Below, one piece after another: positions 1 through 11,600 of a stretch of 64,000 nucleotides of DNA. Both the position numbers and the translations under genes were made by a program. Origin of the DNA: Agriotes lineatus (taxonomy: Eukaryota > Arthropoda > Insecta > Coleoptera > Elateridae); assembly GCA_940337035.1 (NCBI GenBank), contig OW679202.1, forward strand, positions 52,593,763 to 52,657,762. Reading direction: 5' to 3'. The notes below the pieces were generated by a model, which saw nothing but the letters and a program-made list of their open reading frames with translations, did no database searches and was not told where the DNA came from. The first letter of the stretch is position 1. Every line of letters starts with the position of its first letter.

Positions 1-193
1 CTTTTACTCCTGGTTATATACCGAGGAGTCGTTACTGTTGGCTGCTCATGCAGATCTTGTATGTTATTGGGACTTGTCGTTTTTTTGCTTGGTTGCTCAT
101 GTGAAACTTGTTTGTGGATGTATTGGTTTTGCAGAGCTATCTTCCTTGTGTTACTAAGACGGTAGCCGTCTTCTCGATTGAAATTGTTTGGAT

Positions 194-635
194 TTATAAT
201 AATTTCAAGGAATTTCCGAATAACACAAGGGAAGTATTTTTAGTCCTGTCTAGTATGTTTACAGAGTCGTAATTTATTCTGTGGTCTCCTGGTCCTAATA
301 CGTGTTCTGCGATGGCTGATTTTTGTGTATTTCCAAGTCGTGTGTGGCTCTGGTGTTCTTTTATTCGACATTGGCTGCATCTTTCCTTTTGTCCGATGTA
401 AGATTGGCCACAAGTACATTGGAGCTGGTAAACGCCTTCTGTCTGTAGTCTGGGCAAAGAATCTTTGTTAGAGGGGATCAATTGTTCCACCTTTCTTATT
501 GTACCATAACGGACCCCGATGTTTTTCTTATCTAAGACCTTTCTTATTCTGTCGGTTACCCCGGCGATGAAAGGTAGGCAGGCGTAATTAATAGGTTCTT
601 TTGGTTTTATGATGTATTGGCATCCTTTCAGAATT
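194..635 (-). pseudogene. Penelope-like element (family 1), GIY-YIG endonuclease end, inverted partial copy
   Basis: Minus-strand coding remnant of a Penelope-like retroelement (PLE). It covers the linker after the reverse transcriptase (motif NYACLPFIAGVTDRIRKVL) and the C-terminal GIY-YIG nuclease: VYQLQCTCGQSYIGQ, then RIKEHQSHTRLG and AIAEHVLGPGDHRI. The Cys-x-Cys just before the YIG and the downstream EH match the PLE class, in which this nuclease makes the target nick. The copy is cut at about 635, where a plus-strand partial copy begins, so the two are joined head to head. Bases 1-193 read as its 3' untranslated end, and the true 3' end lies outside the window. The same family is seen at 55492-60120. 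It cannot encode a complete protein. Confidence 0.85.
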
Positions 636-1925
636 GTACGTGAAGAATTCTGAGCAATTCGTGAGTACATTAGCTCAGTTAGAAGCAACGGACCAGGACA
701 TGTTGGTCAGTTTTGGTGTGAAATCCCTGGTCACCAACGTACCAGTAGAAGATTCAGTAAATCTTATACAACAATGCTTCGTTCCTCAAGGACTCTGAGA
801 AGACGTCCCAGAGTTAGTAACGATGTGCCTCACAACAACCTACTTTCTTTGGGAAGGAATGTACTACGAGCAAAAGGGAGCCGCTATGGGATCCCCGTTA
901 TCTCCAGTCATTGCTAACATATTTATGGAAGCCTTTGAAGAAGAAGCTATTCAGTCCAGCCATCTCAAACCTAAATGCTGGTTCTGCTACGTCGATGACA
1001 CTTTCGTTATATGGTCCCTTGGAAAAGCAGCTCTTGAAGTTTTCTTGGCATACTTAAACAAACACCATTCCAAAATAAGATTCACTATGGAAACTGAAGA
1101 AAATGGACGCCTACCTTTCCTGGACGTGTTAGTAAAACGATCCGCTAACAACAGATTAAGCCATACAGTGTATCAAAAGAAGACTCCCACTAACTGCTAT
1201 TTGCATGCTTCATCTCATCATCATCCCCCACAAAAGAGATCACTGATCAAGACTCTTATATATCGGGCCAACGCTATTTGTGACGAGAACAGTAAACCAC
1301 AAGAACTGAGACATGTGGAAGAAGCTTTACATAGGTATGGCTAGAGTCGATGAGACATCAGCAAAGCGTATCAATACATCATAAAACTGAAAGAACCTAA
1401 ACCTATTAATTACGCCTGCCTTCCTTTCATTGCCGGGGTAACAGACAGAATAAGAAAGGTCTTAGATAAGGAAAACATCGGTGTACAATAAGAAAGGTCA
1501 AACAATTGATCCCCTCAAACAAAGATTCTCTGCCTGGACTACAGACACAAGGCGTTTACCTGCTGCAACGTACTTGTGGAAAATCTTACATCGGACAAAC
1601 GGGAAGATGCATGCAATGATATGTTTTTCGGACTTTTTCCACTGTCTAGGATGACACGCAAAATCATGAAGCGTTCCACATTTTTGTGTGATTTACACCC
1701 TAGACAGTGGAAAAAGTCCGAAAAACATATCATAATAGACCACTGCCAAAAAATGACATTCAGAGAATGCATGCAATGTCTAATAGAAGAACACCAGAGC
1801 CACACACGACTTGGAAACACACAAAAATCAGCCATCGCAGAACACTTATTAGTACCAAGGGACCACAGAATAAATATGACTCCGTAAACATACTAGCCAA
1901 GACTAAAAAATACTTCCCTTGTTAG
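636..1925 (+). pseudogene. Penelope-like element (family 1), RT plus GIY-YIG, 5'-truncated copy
   Basis: Plus-strand half of the head-to-head PLE pair. It starts inside the reverse transcriptase (YVKNSEQFV, then TDQDMLVSFGVKSL). It carries the RT core motifs GAAMGSPLSPVIANIFMEAF and the catalytic YVDDTFVIW (790-1340), then thumb-like PFLDVLVKR. After a stop near 1342 the linker (NYACLPF) and the GIY-YIG region (CTC/GKSYIGQTGRC, 1555-1617) continue in shifted frames. In-frame stops (one near 798) and a 149-bp insertion at 1618-1766 break the reading frame. The element ends about 1925, abutting a Jockey LINE. RT of this class is related to telomerase. The copy is inactive. Confidence 0.85.
1618..1766. 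mobile_element. 149-bp fold-back insertion with 11-bp target duplication
   Basis: The GIY-YIG coding region of the PLE is interrupted here. The direct repeat ATGCATGCAAT occurs at 1607-1617 and again at 1767-1777, exactly flanking the insert. Inside, 1616-1650 and 1699-1733 form a perfect 35-bp inverted repeat around a 48-bp loop. Comparison with the uninterrupted family-1 copy near 59690 shows the nuclease reading continuing from Cys-Gln-Cys to the EHQSHT motif without this DNA. The superfamily is unknown; 11-bp duplications are unusual for common MITEs. Confidence 0.7.
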
Positions 1926-4600
1926 AATATCGGACATAAATATATTAAAGAGTATTGGGCCCAGTATCGAGTCTTGTGGGACACCAGCCTGGGCTTGTCG
2001 GGATGTAAAGACATATAATCATACTTTCACTTAAAATGTTCTGTGTGTTAGAAACGACTTGATGATTTGCATGAGATATGAAGGAATGCTAATTTTTAAC
2101 ATTTTGTATAACAATCCATTAATCCAGATTCGGTCAAAGGCTTGTGCTACGTCCACAAATTTGATTAGTGTGTGCGATTTGTTTTCGAAGCCTTCCTCTA
2201 TTATTTCAGTGAGTCTTAGGCCCGGTATTACAATATCAGCTTAAACTGGAGATTGACAGTTAATCTGCAGATTTCGTAAATACTGCGTATTACAATCTTC
2301 AGTTTTCAGACAGCGACGCTTAAACTTCCAGTAAACTTAAACGTCCGATCGGTACAGTTTAAACCGCAGTTTACATCAACCTGGCATATTCTAACCTGAC
2401 AAATCGGGTATTGTTGACAAAACGCGAAAGAATGGAAGACGTATTCGAGATATTTGAAGATTTATTATCCGATGACGAAGATGTAATTAATGTAGTGGAA
2501 ATGCCACGTCAACCAAAAATATTTAGAGAGGTTAAATCATTTTGAATTGTGGAATGATATGGAATTTATTAATAGATTTCGAATATCCAAAAACAGTGTC
2601 CAACAAGTATTAAATGATATAGAACATATTATAGCATTTCCCACTGATAGGTATCTTGGTTATTTTATAATAAGGCTAAACTACAGAATCTGGGGCACAT
2701 TCCCCTTCTTTTATTTACTTCTTTTGTAAATTTAGTTATGGTTACTGGAGAAACATGGTTAATAAATATTAACAATATAAGAGGAATGTGCTCTTATTTC
2801 AAACAACCACAAATATAACACATCCGCTAATACATCCAACCGCCAATTGAACGTCGTTTGACAGAAAATAAATAGATTGGAAGTTAGGCGTTTTGTCGAC
2901 AGCGCTACCAACGCAAACGATTTCACGGTAAACTTAACCAGCAGCCGGAAACAGATTGTAATACGCTAACGAAATAACCTACAGTTTAAACTTCCAGTAA
3001 AGTTTAACTTTACCTTCAGTTTTACTGTGCATTGTAATACCGGGCCTTAGTATTTGATGATTTGTGAAGTGGTGACTTTTAAACCCGAACTATATTTATG
3101 TATAGCTTTGTGATCTTCTAGGAACTCATGAGTCGATGCTGAATTATTCGCTCCAACAGCTTGGACAGTGTGGACAGTAGACTTATTGGTCTATGGCCTG
3201 CTGGATGGCTGTGTTTCTTCCCGGGCTTGGGAAACATAAGAATAAGTGATTGTCTCCATACTTTTGGAAAATATCCTGTTGTTAGACATGCATTAAAGAT
3301 CGCTGTTACATAGGATATGGTTTTATCTGGAAGATGTTTAAGAAGTATGCTTGGTATCATAGCGCTTTCGGGGGGCTTTATTATTTATCAGATTTTTAAC
3401 ATACTGCTTAACTTCTGTGGGTGAGGTCAGCTCAATGAGCATTGCATTACCGGTGGAATTATTATTTACTTCTGTAACAATCTGTTGTAGTTGTTCTGCA
3501 TTGCTTTCCTCATATTTTGTAGTGAAGACTTGCTCAAGTTGTTTTGACAAAAATTTAGATTTTTTCCTTGTTCTCTGAGTACACTAGATCATTTACACGA
3601 AGGGTGGGATTATGAGCGGTTGCTTAAGGATTTTTTTGGTGGCTCTCCACATGTTGTGGTCAACATGATTTATGCTTCCTACGTAGTTATTATAAGATTT
3701 GTATGTGTGATCATCTAATTTTTCCCTGATTAGTCTTATTGGTTTAGTCTTACTTTGATTTCTGGGTCACCTGTTCTTTGCCATGTTCTTATCCTACTTT
3801 GTTTCTTAATGACGTTAAATCCATTTGGCGGAGGGTTTAGATAGTTGGTGTATCTCTTTGGCTTGTTCGCTTCAGTGGAATTATGTACGGCTTGGTTAAT
3901 TACGCTTTTAAATGTTTCTATAGTGATGTTGATGACATTTTTTGAGGCCAGATTGGTAGGGCTGGTCGTTCATTGATATTTTAAACAAGTTCCAGTTTAT
4001 TGGGCCGTTTATTAGTTTAGGAGTTTTGGGATAAATTGGTGAGAATAGGTTAGGTCAACAACTACAGGTAAATGATCAGAATCGAGCTCTGTTAAGACAG
4101 TCTGTTGAATAGGTATGGTTAAGTTTTGATGTACTATTATGTCTAATATGTCAGGCATGTGAGTTGCCCTATATGGAAAGTAGGTGTAGTCCGCAGGTGC
4201 TAAAATTTGTAATGCGAGTTGAGATGCAAAGTTGTTAAGTTTAACACCATTTGGATTTGTTTTTCTGTTACCCCAGTTGGTATGCTTGCTGTTTAGATCT
4301 CATAGCAGCATTGTGGGCTCTACTCTGTTGCATATTCTTTGAAGTTCCTCGCATTTGAGTTGCTTGTTTGGTGATTTCTATCCACACAAACAAATATTAA
4401 TGAGTTGTTATTTGCGAAGGTGAGTTTTATAGCCATGGCTTCTATGTAATTGATATTACCTCGGTCCATTGGTGTTATTAGTAGGTTATGCTTTGCAATT
4501 ATGGCTGCTCCCCCCCCCCCCCATGCTATTGCTGCCACCCTAAAATATTTGACAGAAGTGTTTGTTTGTTTCATTGACTTAATTTTAGTTTAAAAATTTA
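1926..4600 (-). pseudogene. Jockey-clade LINE (endonuclease plus RT), broken, split by a Harbinger element
   Basis: Read on the minus strand from about 4600: an apurinic-type endonuclease start with a GGGAAIIAKH motif (the Gly run is stretched by a poly-C tract at 4508-4522), then HTNWGNRKTNPNG and YFPYRATHMPDILD, then the catalytic-end motif LDSDHLPVVVDL (about 4070-4310). The RT follows: GYFPKVWRQSLILMFPKPGK and HRPISLLSTLSKLLERII (3118-3310), FVDVAQAFDRIW (about 2110) and GVPQDSILGPILFNIFMSDI (1926-2000). It stops before the catalytic YADD, truncated at the PLE boundary. Several frameshifts and stops make it inactive. Removing the 2219-3046 insertion and one TTA restores a continuous RT reading frame. 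Confidence 0.85.
2219..3046 (+). mobile_element. Non-autonomous PIF/Harbinger element with transposase N-terminal fragment
   Basis: Perfect 16-bp terminal inverted repeats GGCCCGGTATTACAAT (2219-2234 and the complement at 3031-3046) are flanked by TTA on both sides (2216-2218, 3047-3049), the target duplication known for PIF/Harbinger. From about 2432 on the plus strand it encodes a HARBI1-like N-terminus (MEDVFEIFEDLLSDDED, then LNHFELWNDMEF and NRFRISKNSVQQVLNDIE), which stops without the DDE nuclease. A deletion derivative, movable only in trans. Confidence 0.88.
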
Positions 4601-4639
4601 GCTAGCCATGATTACGTTCTATCTTTGTCCTGCTACTCA

Positions 4640-5215
4640 TTTTGTTTATGCCTTCCTTGTCTCACTCATTAATTTCCTATGTTCAAAACGGATTTCGGAC
4701 AATCTGTATAGTATTCCTTGTGAATTTCTAGGAAATATATTGGTGAAACATCCAGCCCTTCAGTTAAAGAATATAAAAATTTTATTAAAAGGTATCAGTT
4801 CGAAAAGTATAAAATTACGAAACATGCTTGGAATAACAACCACAAAATACATTGGTATAACACAAAGATTTTATCTAAAGAGTCAATATCAACTAGTCGT
4901 AAAATTAAAGAGACAGCGTATGTTTTACTTACATACATACATACATAGTCCGGTTTTCTTCTACCTATAGCTGTCGACGGCGTCTTTTACTTAAGAAAAA
5001 TGAATACACTTTGTCTTTCTAGGTATTTTTAGAAAAAAGTTGGCTGTCGATTCTTAAAGATTAGCTCAAGTAGGTAGTCAACTATCATTGTCAAGCAATT
5101 TACTGGATGTTGGTCAGTCCCAGTAAAAAACTGAGTGTTCCTTGTTCATTTTTAGTTTTAATTGTTATTTCGTTGGTAACGAGAGATTGTTCCTCGAAAT
5201 GTTCAATTTTTAATT
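4640..5215 (+). pseudogene. Penelope-like element (family 2) 3' relic with GIY-YIG
   Basis: In shifting frames this reads KYIGETSSPSVKEYKN, KHAWNNNHKIHWYNTKILSK and STSRKIKETAYVLL, closely matching the GIY-YIG region and tail of the family 2 PLE copies at 47496-47880 and 53280-53580. The following bases to about 5210 match that family's 3' untranslated region (the WLSIL... end, then a stretch ending near the 'cctcgaaatgtt' segment). Frameshifts and a roughly 60-bp insertion at 4925-4985 show it is dead. It lies just upstream of the Staufen-like gene. Confidence 0.75.
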
Positions 5216-5438
5216 ATTTTGTATGGTTTTGAAACACCCATTCAACAGCATGAATTATTATAGCTAGTTTAAGAAATGAGGTTCTGAAATATTTTATACG
5301 TCATTTCAATAGAGTGATGTCATTTTTCTAATATTTTTGAAAGCGATATTTTCTAGCAATATTTCAATGGTGTTATTTTATCTTTTCCACCTCTATTGCT
5401 GTTATTATGTGTTTAATATTTTTTTATATTTCCTGCAG

Positions 5439-5620
5439 TCAACATGGATCAGCATGTTGAGAATGAGCAGCAGCATCCTACTGAACATCAGCAGACCCCG
5501 AATACGTTTGGGCCCACCAATAATTTGACAAACAATAAAGAAAAGAGTCCAATGTGCTTAATCCATGACCTAGCCCACTACAACAAGATACAATATCAGT
5601 ATTGGCGCTCTGGCGAGCAG
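5439..5620 (+). CDS. stau: Staufen-like exon 1 (first coding exon)
   Basis: Acceptor tttcctgcag before 5439, donor gtatgt at 5621. Codes 59 residues from the ATG at 5444, ending in phase 0 within dsRBD1 (CLIHDLAHYNKIQYQYW). The N-terminus before it is Gln/Asn/His-rich, as is common in Staufen proteins. Confidence 0.85.
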
Positions 5621-8600
5621 GTATGTTATTAGCCTTAGTTAATTAATTTCGGTATATAAACTGATTATAAAATATTTTCTTTAGAGTAAGTAATCACTAT
5701 TGTATATTAAATGTTTTATAGCATCTCCCTGTAAAGTCTTTTATACATTGTGCACTCATTTTGCACATTGATAAAATTAATGTTTTATATATTGTAATCT
5801 GTAACACTAGTTGTAGCGGTCATATATCATGAATCATAAAAAAGGTAATTTGAAACTGCTGTTTCGTGACTAAGGCCTGGTAGTAGAAATGGTTTATAAA
5901 CATAACTTACATAAAATAAATGATTATAATATGGTAGATTTTGCATTACTGTAACAATTTTTTGAACGGAACAATTTAATTTAAATACACCTTTGTTGTC
6001 TGTTTTGTAAGTAACTGAATATATTTTTTTATAAAAATTTTTTACGCCAAGACAATTTACAATTTGTCTAGAGGACATTAAGTAAATTGGGTAACGTGTG
6101 TTGCGGATCTGGATGCGTTGCAAAACCTGTTTGTGGGTGTTAGGTTGTTTGTTGTACTATTTGAGCATTTATTTGTTGAAGTGGAGTTGCATTGTTAACG
6201 TATGAAGGTTGAGACGACATTTTAGCACTCAATCCAAGGGCCTTTAATTGTTTTGTTTGAATCTCTTTTACAAAGTACGTGAAATAAACAATTAGAATCT
6301 TACGGTGACCTCGGGGTTGCTTTATCGTTTGCATTTGCAATTGAAATCATGGCACAATATCGACGATATTTATGCCTCGAAGTACAAACCAATTTTTAAA
6401 AGGACTATTACTGTTATTGCATTTAGGGGCCTGATCACCAGAAGGTATTTACCATTACCTTGAAGTTGGGCGACGAGGAGTATGAAGCAAAGGGTCGCAG
6501 TATTAAAAAGGCACAACACTCCGCAGCTGCCATTGCCCTGCAGCAAACCAAATTCAACCATCGACCTCCACAGAGAAAACGAAAGAATAAATCTGGCAGG
6601 ACACCACCAACTGTGGTGTTGAATGCCCTTGCCCAGAAACTTCATGAGGAAGCTGTTTATGTACTCGAAGATGGCGCTCATGCTCTGCAAGCCCAAGTAA
6701 GTTGAATAAATTTAGAAAATTTTGAATAATCTCAACTATAATAATGTTTATGGATGTACAAGTTTTTAATCACATTTACCATTAACAGTTAAAAACATCG
6801 GCTAATCGAACATTGTTTTTTTCAACAGTAAAAAATGACTTAAATTTTAAACATTTGAAATATGCCAGGAATCACTTCATTTACCTCTTCTGTTTTGGGA
6901 TTTACAGTACTAGCCTAGAATTATAACAATATTTTAAGGAATTTTAGCAAGTGGCAGTGAATAAAAAATTATAAAAAAACACAAGTTTAAGTATTAAGGT
7001 GATGATTCACGTCATTTGACTGATGGTTATTAGTTATTTATTACTGCCATTACCATTGTGTAACATCACCTTCAGTTTTCAACTACTCTGTTTAAACTCA
7101 GCTGGGCATAGTGTTTCCTAAATTTTGACTATCTTTTTGATAAACAAATTCCAAATTTCAGACAATCTAATTTTCAAGTTGATTCCAGTTCTAGCAAGTG
7201 AAGCTTGCTACTTTTCTTTATGACTTGTAAAAATGTGTTGATAGATGAAAGGTCTAGCAATATGGAATATAGCATTGTCTTGTTAGAAATATTATACTTT
7301 ATTTGTGATTTGTCTCTAAGAATATTTACCATATACTGAGCAACGTCAACAGTGCCTCCTACGAAGTGCAATTTTCCAGCGGTTGAACCAGGCATACCAC
7401 CCCAAAATTGTTCTAGCAACATAGAATTTTTCATTTTGCCGTAAGCAGTTTGGTGTGCTATGCGCGAGTTTTAGTTCTAAGTACTGTTAATTTGATTATC
7501 TCACAATTCAAAAATATTAATTTGTCATTCTAAATAACGTTATTTCATTGTCCTTGTGTCCGGTGCTGATGGTTTTTCTCTCAAAGAAAGCTGTTCTTTT
7601 CTGTTTCATGTAAACAAAGATTGAGTTGAGATAAAAACTAAATCTCAATTTTTCAATGGGACTAAGACAGGTTGATGTTGAACATCTACTGGTTTCTTTA
7701 TTCCCTAAATAGTTAATTACTTGCAATTAGTATAATAATTTTGTTACTATGTAAAGTTCTTAAATTTGTAGGTGTTACATTTAAAGTTCTCCAAATTTTA
7801 CTTTTCTTTAATTAGTCCTATTGCTTCATTTAATTTTGCAATATTTCATATGGCATTTGTTTGGCAATTACACTGCAAGATATTCACAATTATTCGATGC
7901 AAGTCACTATAAAGATCTTCCAAGTAATATTTTGAGAAGGTGAACACTAACACTAGATTGTCTTTATATATTAAACAACAAACTGTAATGCAGATTTGTT
8001 TCGTTTCAATCATAGGTTGCTACAGCAAGCAAAATAATATCTTACATCATATGGGCCAAGTGAAATTAATTCTTTGTAAAAACTTTATAGTAATAGTGAT
8101 ATTTCTTGTAAAATGCTGGAATGTTGGATTGGTCTTCATGAGTCCCCATGAATGGCATAAATAACAAAAACGTTTTTCGGATGATGTACCTCTTCTGTTC
8201 TAAATACGTGAAAATATCAAGGAAAATTGTCGAAAATGCAAAATTATGGTCCCATGCAAGATTTCAGAAACATCAACTTACACTTATGAAATTGTGTTAA
8301 TACAAAAAAGTACTTACTTCTAGATACACGGTTTCATAAAAGCAAGCCGATATTTCTTAAATTTTGCATGAGACCATAATTTTACATTTTGAAGAAAATT
8401 CCCTATTGATACTTTAATGCATTTAGAACAGAAAACTTTATCAACAAAGAAAGTTTTTTATCAATCGCCCGTGAAAGCTCAAGAAGACCAAACCAACATT
8501 TTAGTATTAAGATTTTTGTCTCATTAATTTTCTGGATGTCAAACGGATAAATTATTCAAGATGCTGATAAATTCAAATGAAAATTTTTACAATTACAGTC

Positions 8601-11600
8601 AGCAAGTCCTTACATATATGAATGATGTCAATCTAGATATGAAACATAGAAAGGCTACTAGAAGGATTTACTGAGTTGGAGAAAAAAGCTTGAAGCACTG
8701 GTCTAATTATTATTAATGATAAGATGCAAAATATATTATAGGCAGTGGAAAAGAACAAAGGTCCACTAATGTGAAGAACTTTGAGGCACACCAGCATTAT
8801 TTTGACCGAATTGGTGAATTCAAATACCTTGGATCGAACATAAATCAAAAGAATTAAAACGGCCGGGATATTAAAAATCAGTTGGCAGTTGCAAATAAAT
8901 GTTACCATACCTTTCAGAATCTGCTCAAATCATCGCAAATCTCCAGGAAAACTAAAGTATGGTTATATTGCACTCTTACTCGTCCAGTCATCATGCATGG
9001 AGCAGAGACATGGATTATGACTAATACCAATAAAAATGTGTCCGTCATCTGGGAAAAGAAAATTCTATGAAAAATTGTGAACCAGTACAAGAAGCAAAAG
9101 AATAACTACTAAGAAGTAACAAGGTATCGAATCAGCTATACCAATTACACATGTGCAATTACTGGACTTAGTCACCGAATTAAAGCGATCTAGACTATTT
9201 ATTATTGTACTTGAGGTTTGTCCCCTTCTTTTCATTGACAGAAGCGAGGTCTTTTCAGGGTTTACCGATAGTCCCTCAACTTCACACCATCTTTCCACAG
9301 TGTTGAAGGCCAACTGCATTCTTTCGAATACTATGCACTTAAATTTTCCGTGTTATGTACGAGCCCAGGTTCAAAATAGTTCGGCCGACTGCCAATTTTA
9401 ACTCAGCAATTTACCAAATTATATCAAAGACCCAATAAAAGACTTATTCTTCAAAAAAATGTATTACTACAATGAAACATAAACTTAGAGCTTAGATTAG
9501 CTGAAAAATAATTTTACATTTGTTAATATTTGGAACCTTAACAATAATAAATAAAGAATGATTGACGGTTCAGAATAGTTCGGCCATTATTTTAATACTG
9601 CCTTACGTCCCCTTTATTCGCCACAGCAGCTTTAATTCTATCAGGCATTGTGTTAACGAGTTCTGCGCATTCATGCAGTTGTATATTATCCCATATTTGT
9701 TGTAACTTTGTTTTAAGGTCGGCTACTGTGCATGCTGGGTTCTTACGCAGTTCTTTTTTCATTTTACGCCACAGAGACTCGATTGGTGAAAGTCCGGACT
9801 ACTGGAAGTCCATGGTAAAGTCGGAATTTGATGTTCTTCAAACCAGGTCTTTACTGTTTATGCCGTATGGCTTGGAGCACCATCCTGCTGGAAAACAAAG
9901 TCCCCTTTGGCAGATCGGCATATCGGAATAGATGGCAAAAAACTTTCAGCAAGAATGATTTTATATTTATCGGCGTTAACAGTAACGTGAATGATATGTA
10001 GCTTTTCAACTCCCCTTCCAGACATACAGCCCCAGACCATGACGGATGCTGGAAACTTGACTTTTTTTAACCCAACAGTCGGTATGGCATGTTTCCACTG
10101 ATGTACGTAATACTCGTTTTCTAGTGTCCCCTATGCATACATCAAATTTGGACTCATCACTCCAAATTACCGTATGCCATTGTCGTAAAGTCCAATTTTT
10201 GTGCGATTCAGCCCATTTTAAACGGTTGTGTTTTTGTAAATTGGTAAGCAACGGCTTTTCTTTTGCCTAGTGAATAATATAATAAATTAAGAATAATTTG
10301 TAACAGCGAAATTATATAGAAAACGTACCTTATAAAACTTGTAGCCTAATTTTCTAACTGCTCCTTTGGTAGTCTATAAAGAAATTTGATTTTTAATCAT
10401 TTATCGCCATAATACAGTGAGTTCTTGGGCATTTGATCGCCGATTTGCTTTGACAATTCTTCTCAAAGCTCGTGCATCTGCATTAGAAATTTTTGATGAA
10501 CGATCAGTTTTTTTACTTTCCATAACACCTCCAGTTTTTTTAAACAAATTAATAAAATCTTGCACTGTCGACCGTGGAACCGAATGAGAAATCGAAATTT
10601 TTCGTGCAGAAATTCCATTCTTATGGGCATGGATAATAGATTCTCGTAAATCAGCACCCAACGCTTTACCACAAACCATTTTGCTCTACAAACTTAGCAG
10701 CAACTACTAATGACATGCATTTGTTAATTGTAACGATTTCTTTTTTTTTGTCAAGCGTTGCAGCATTAAACGGCTACTATGATCAAATTTTATATGCGGC
10801 CGAACTATTATGAACCGGTAGTTATAATTCGTTTTTGAGAATAATTTTCTAAATATTATTAATAATGCAATAATTTTTTCTGTAAATAAAAGTTAAAAGC
10901 TCAGGTTTCGTAAATATATTCATATTTTTGAACAAACAAAAGTGTATTGACTAGTTTTTAAAGTATTATAAATAGCCCCATTAGAAAAATGAACCCGGCC
11001 GAACTATTACGGGCCTGGGCTCGTAGATGGTGATGTCGTTGGCGTACCCTGGCATGTATAAGCCCTTCTCCTCTAGTTCCCGTAGAAGGCCATCCACCAC
11101 GAGGTTCCACAGCGGAGCTGACAATACCCCTTCTTAGGGGCACCCTCTGGTCACCAACACTGTCACAGTTTTCTTGTGAAGAGAAGTGGTTACAACCCTG
11201 CTTTTAAGCATATTTAATATCAATCTGCTCAGGGTGCCATTTATTCCACTGTTATTCAAGGCTAGATGAATTGAGTCGCATGAGGTGTTGCCAAAAGCAC
11301 CTTCGATATCCAGAAAAGTACCTAGACCAGTCTTTGGATTGTATGGTTTTTTCCCCCTTACTGACTAATTCATGTATGAGGTTGTGCTGAAAAGTGCCTG
11401 GCTTTGGTACTAATCGAGTAAGTGAGGCCCGTGTAAACAATACTGCAGCATGTTTGACTATTCAGTAGCGCGCATGCACAGTAACAGAACCGTACGTGCG
11501 AGAGTTTTCATTCCATGCATTAACAAAGCAGACATGGCGATGCTTACACCGGCGTTTGAGAAAAGTGAGCAACGCGGAGTGATGAAATTCCTGTTATTAC

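Larger units (their letters stand above)
9360..11023 (-). mobile_element. Tc1-like transposon with IR/DR termini
   Basis: A 1,664-bp element between TA dinucleotides (9358-9359 and 11024-11025). Termini read CGAGCCCAGG inward from both sides. Each end has two copies of a GGTTCAnAATAGTTCGGCC-type repeat, about 199 bp apart (left 9368-9386 and 9567-9585; right 10798-10816 and 10997-11015 complemented), the layout called IR/DR in Tc1 relatives such as Sleeping Beauty. Carries one transposase pseudogene. It interrupts the R1-type LINE between its YANDITI and VERWCEVEGL motifs. Confidence 0.88.

Noticed and set aside
4508..4522. Poly-C/Gly run as a special repeat protein feature
   Set aside because: It is a homopolymer expansion inside the Jockey endonuclease Gly-rich motif.
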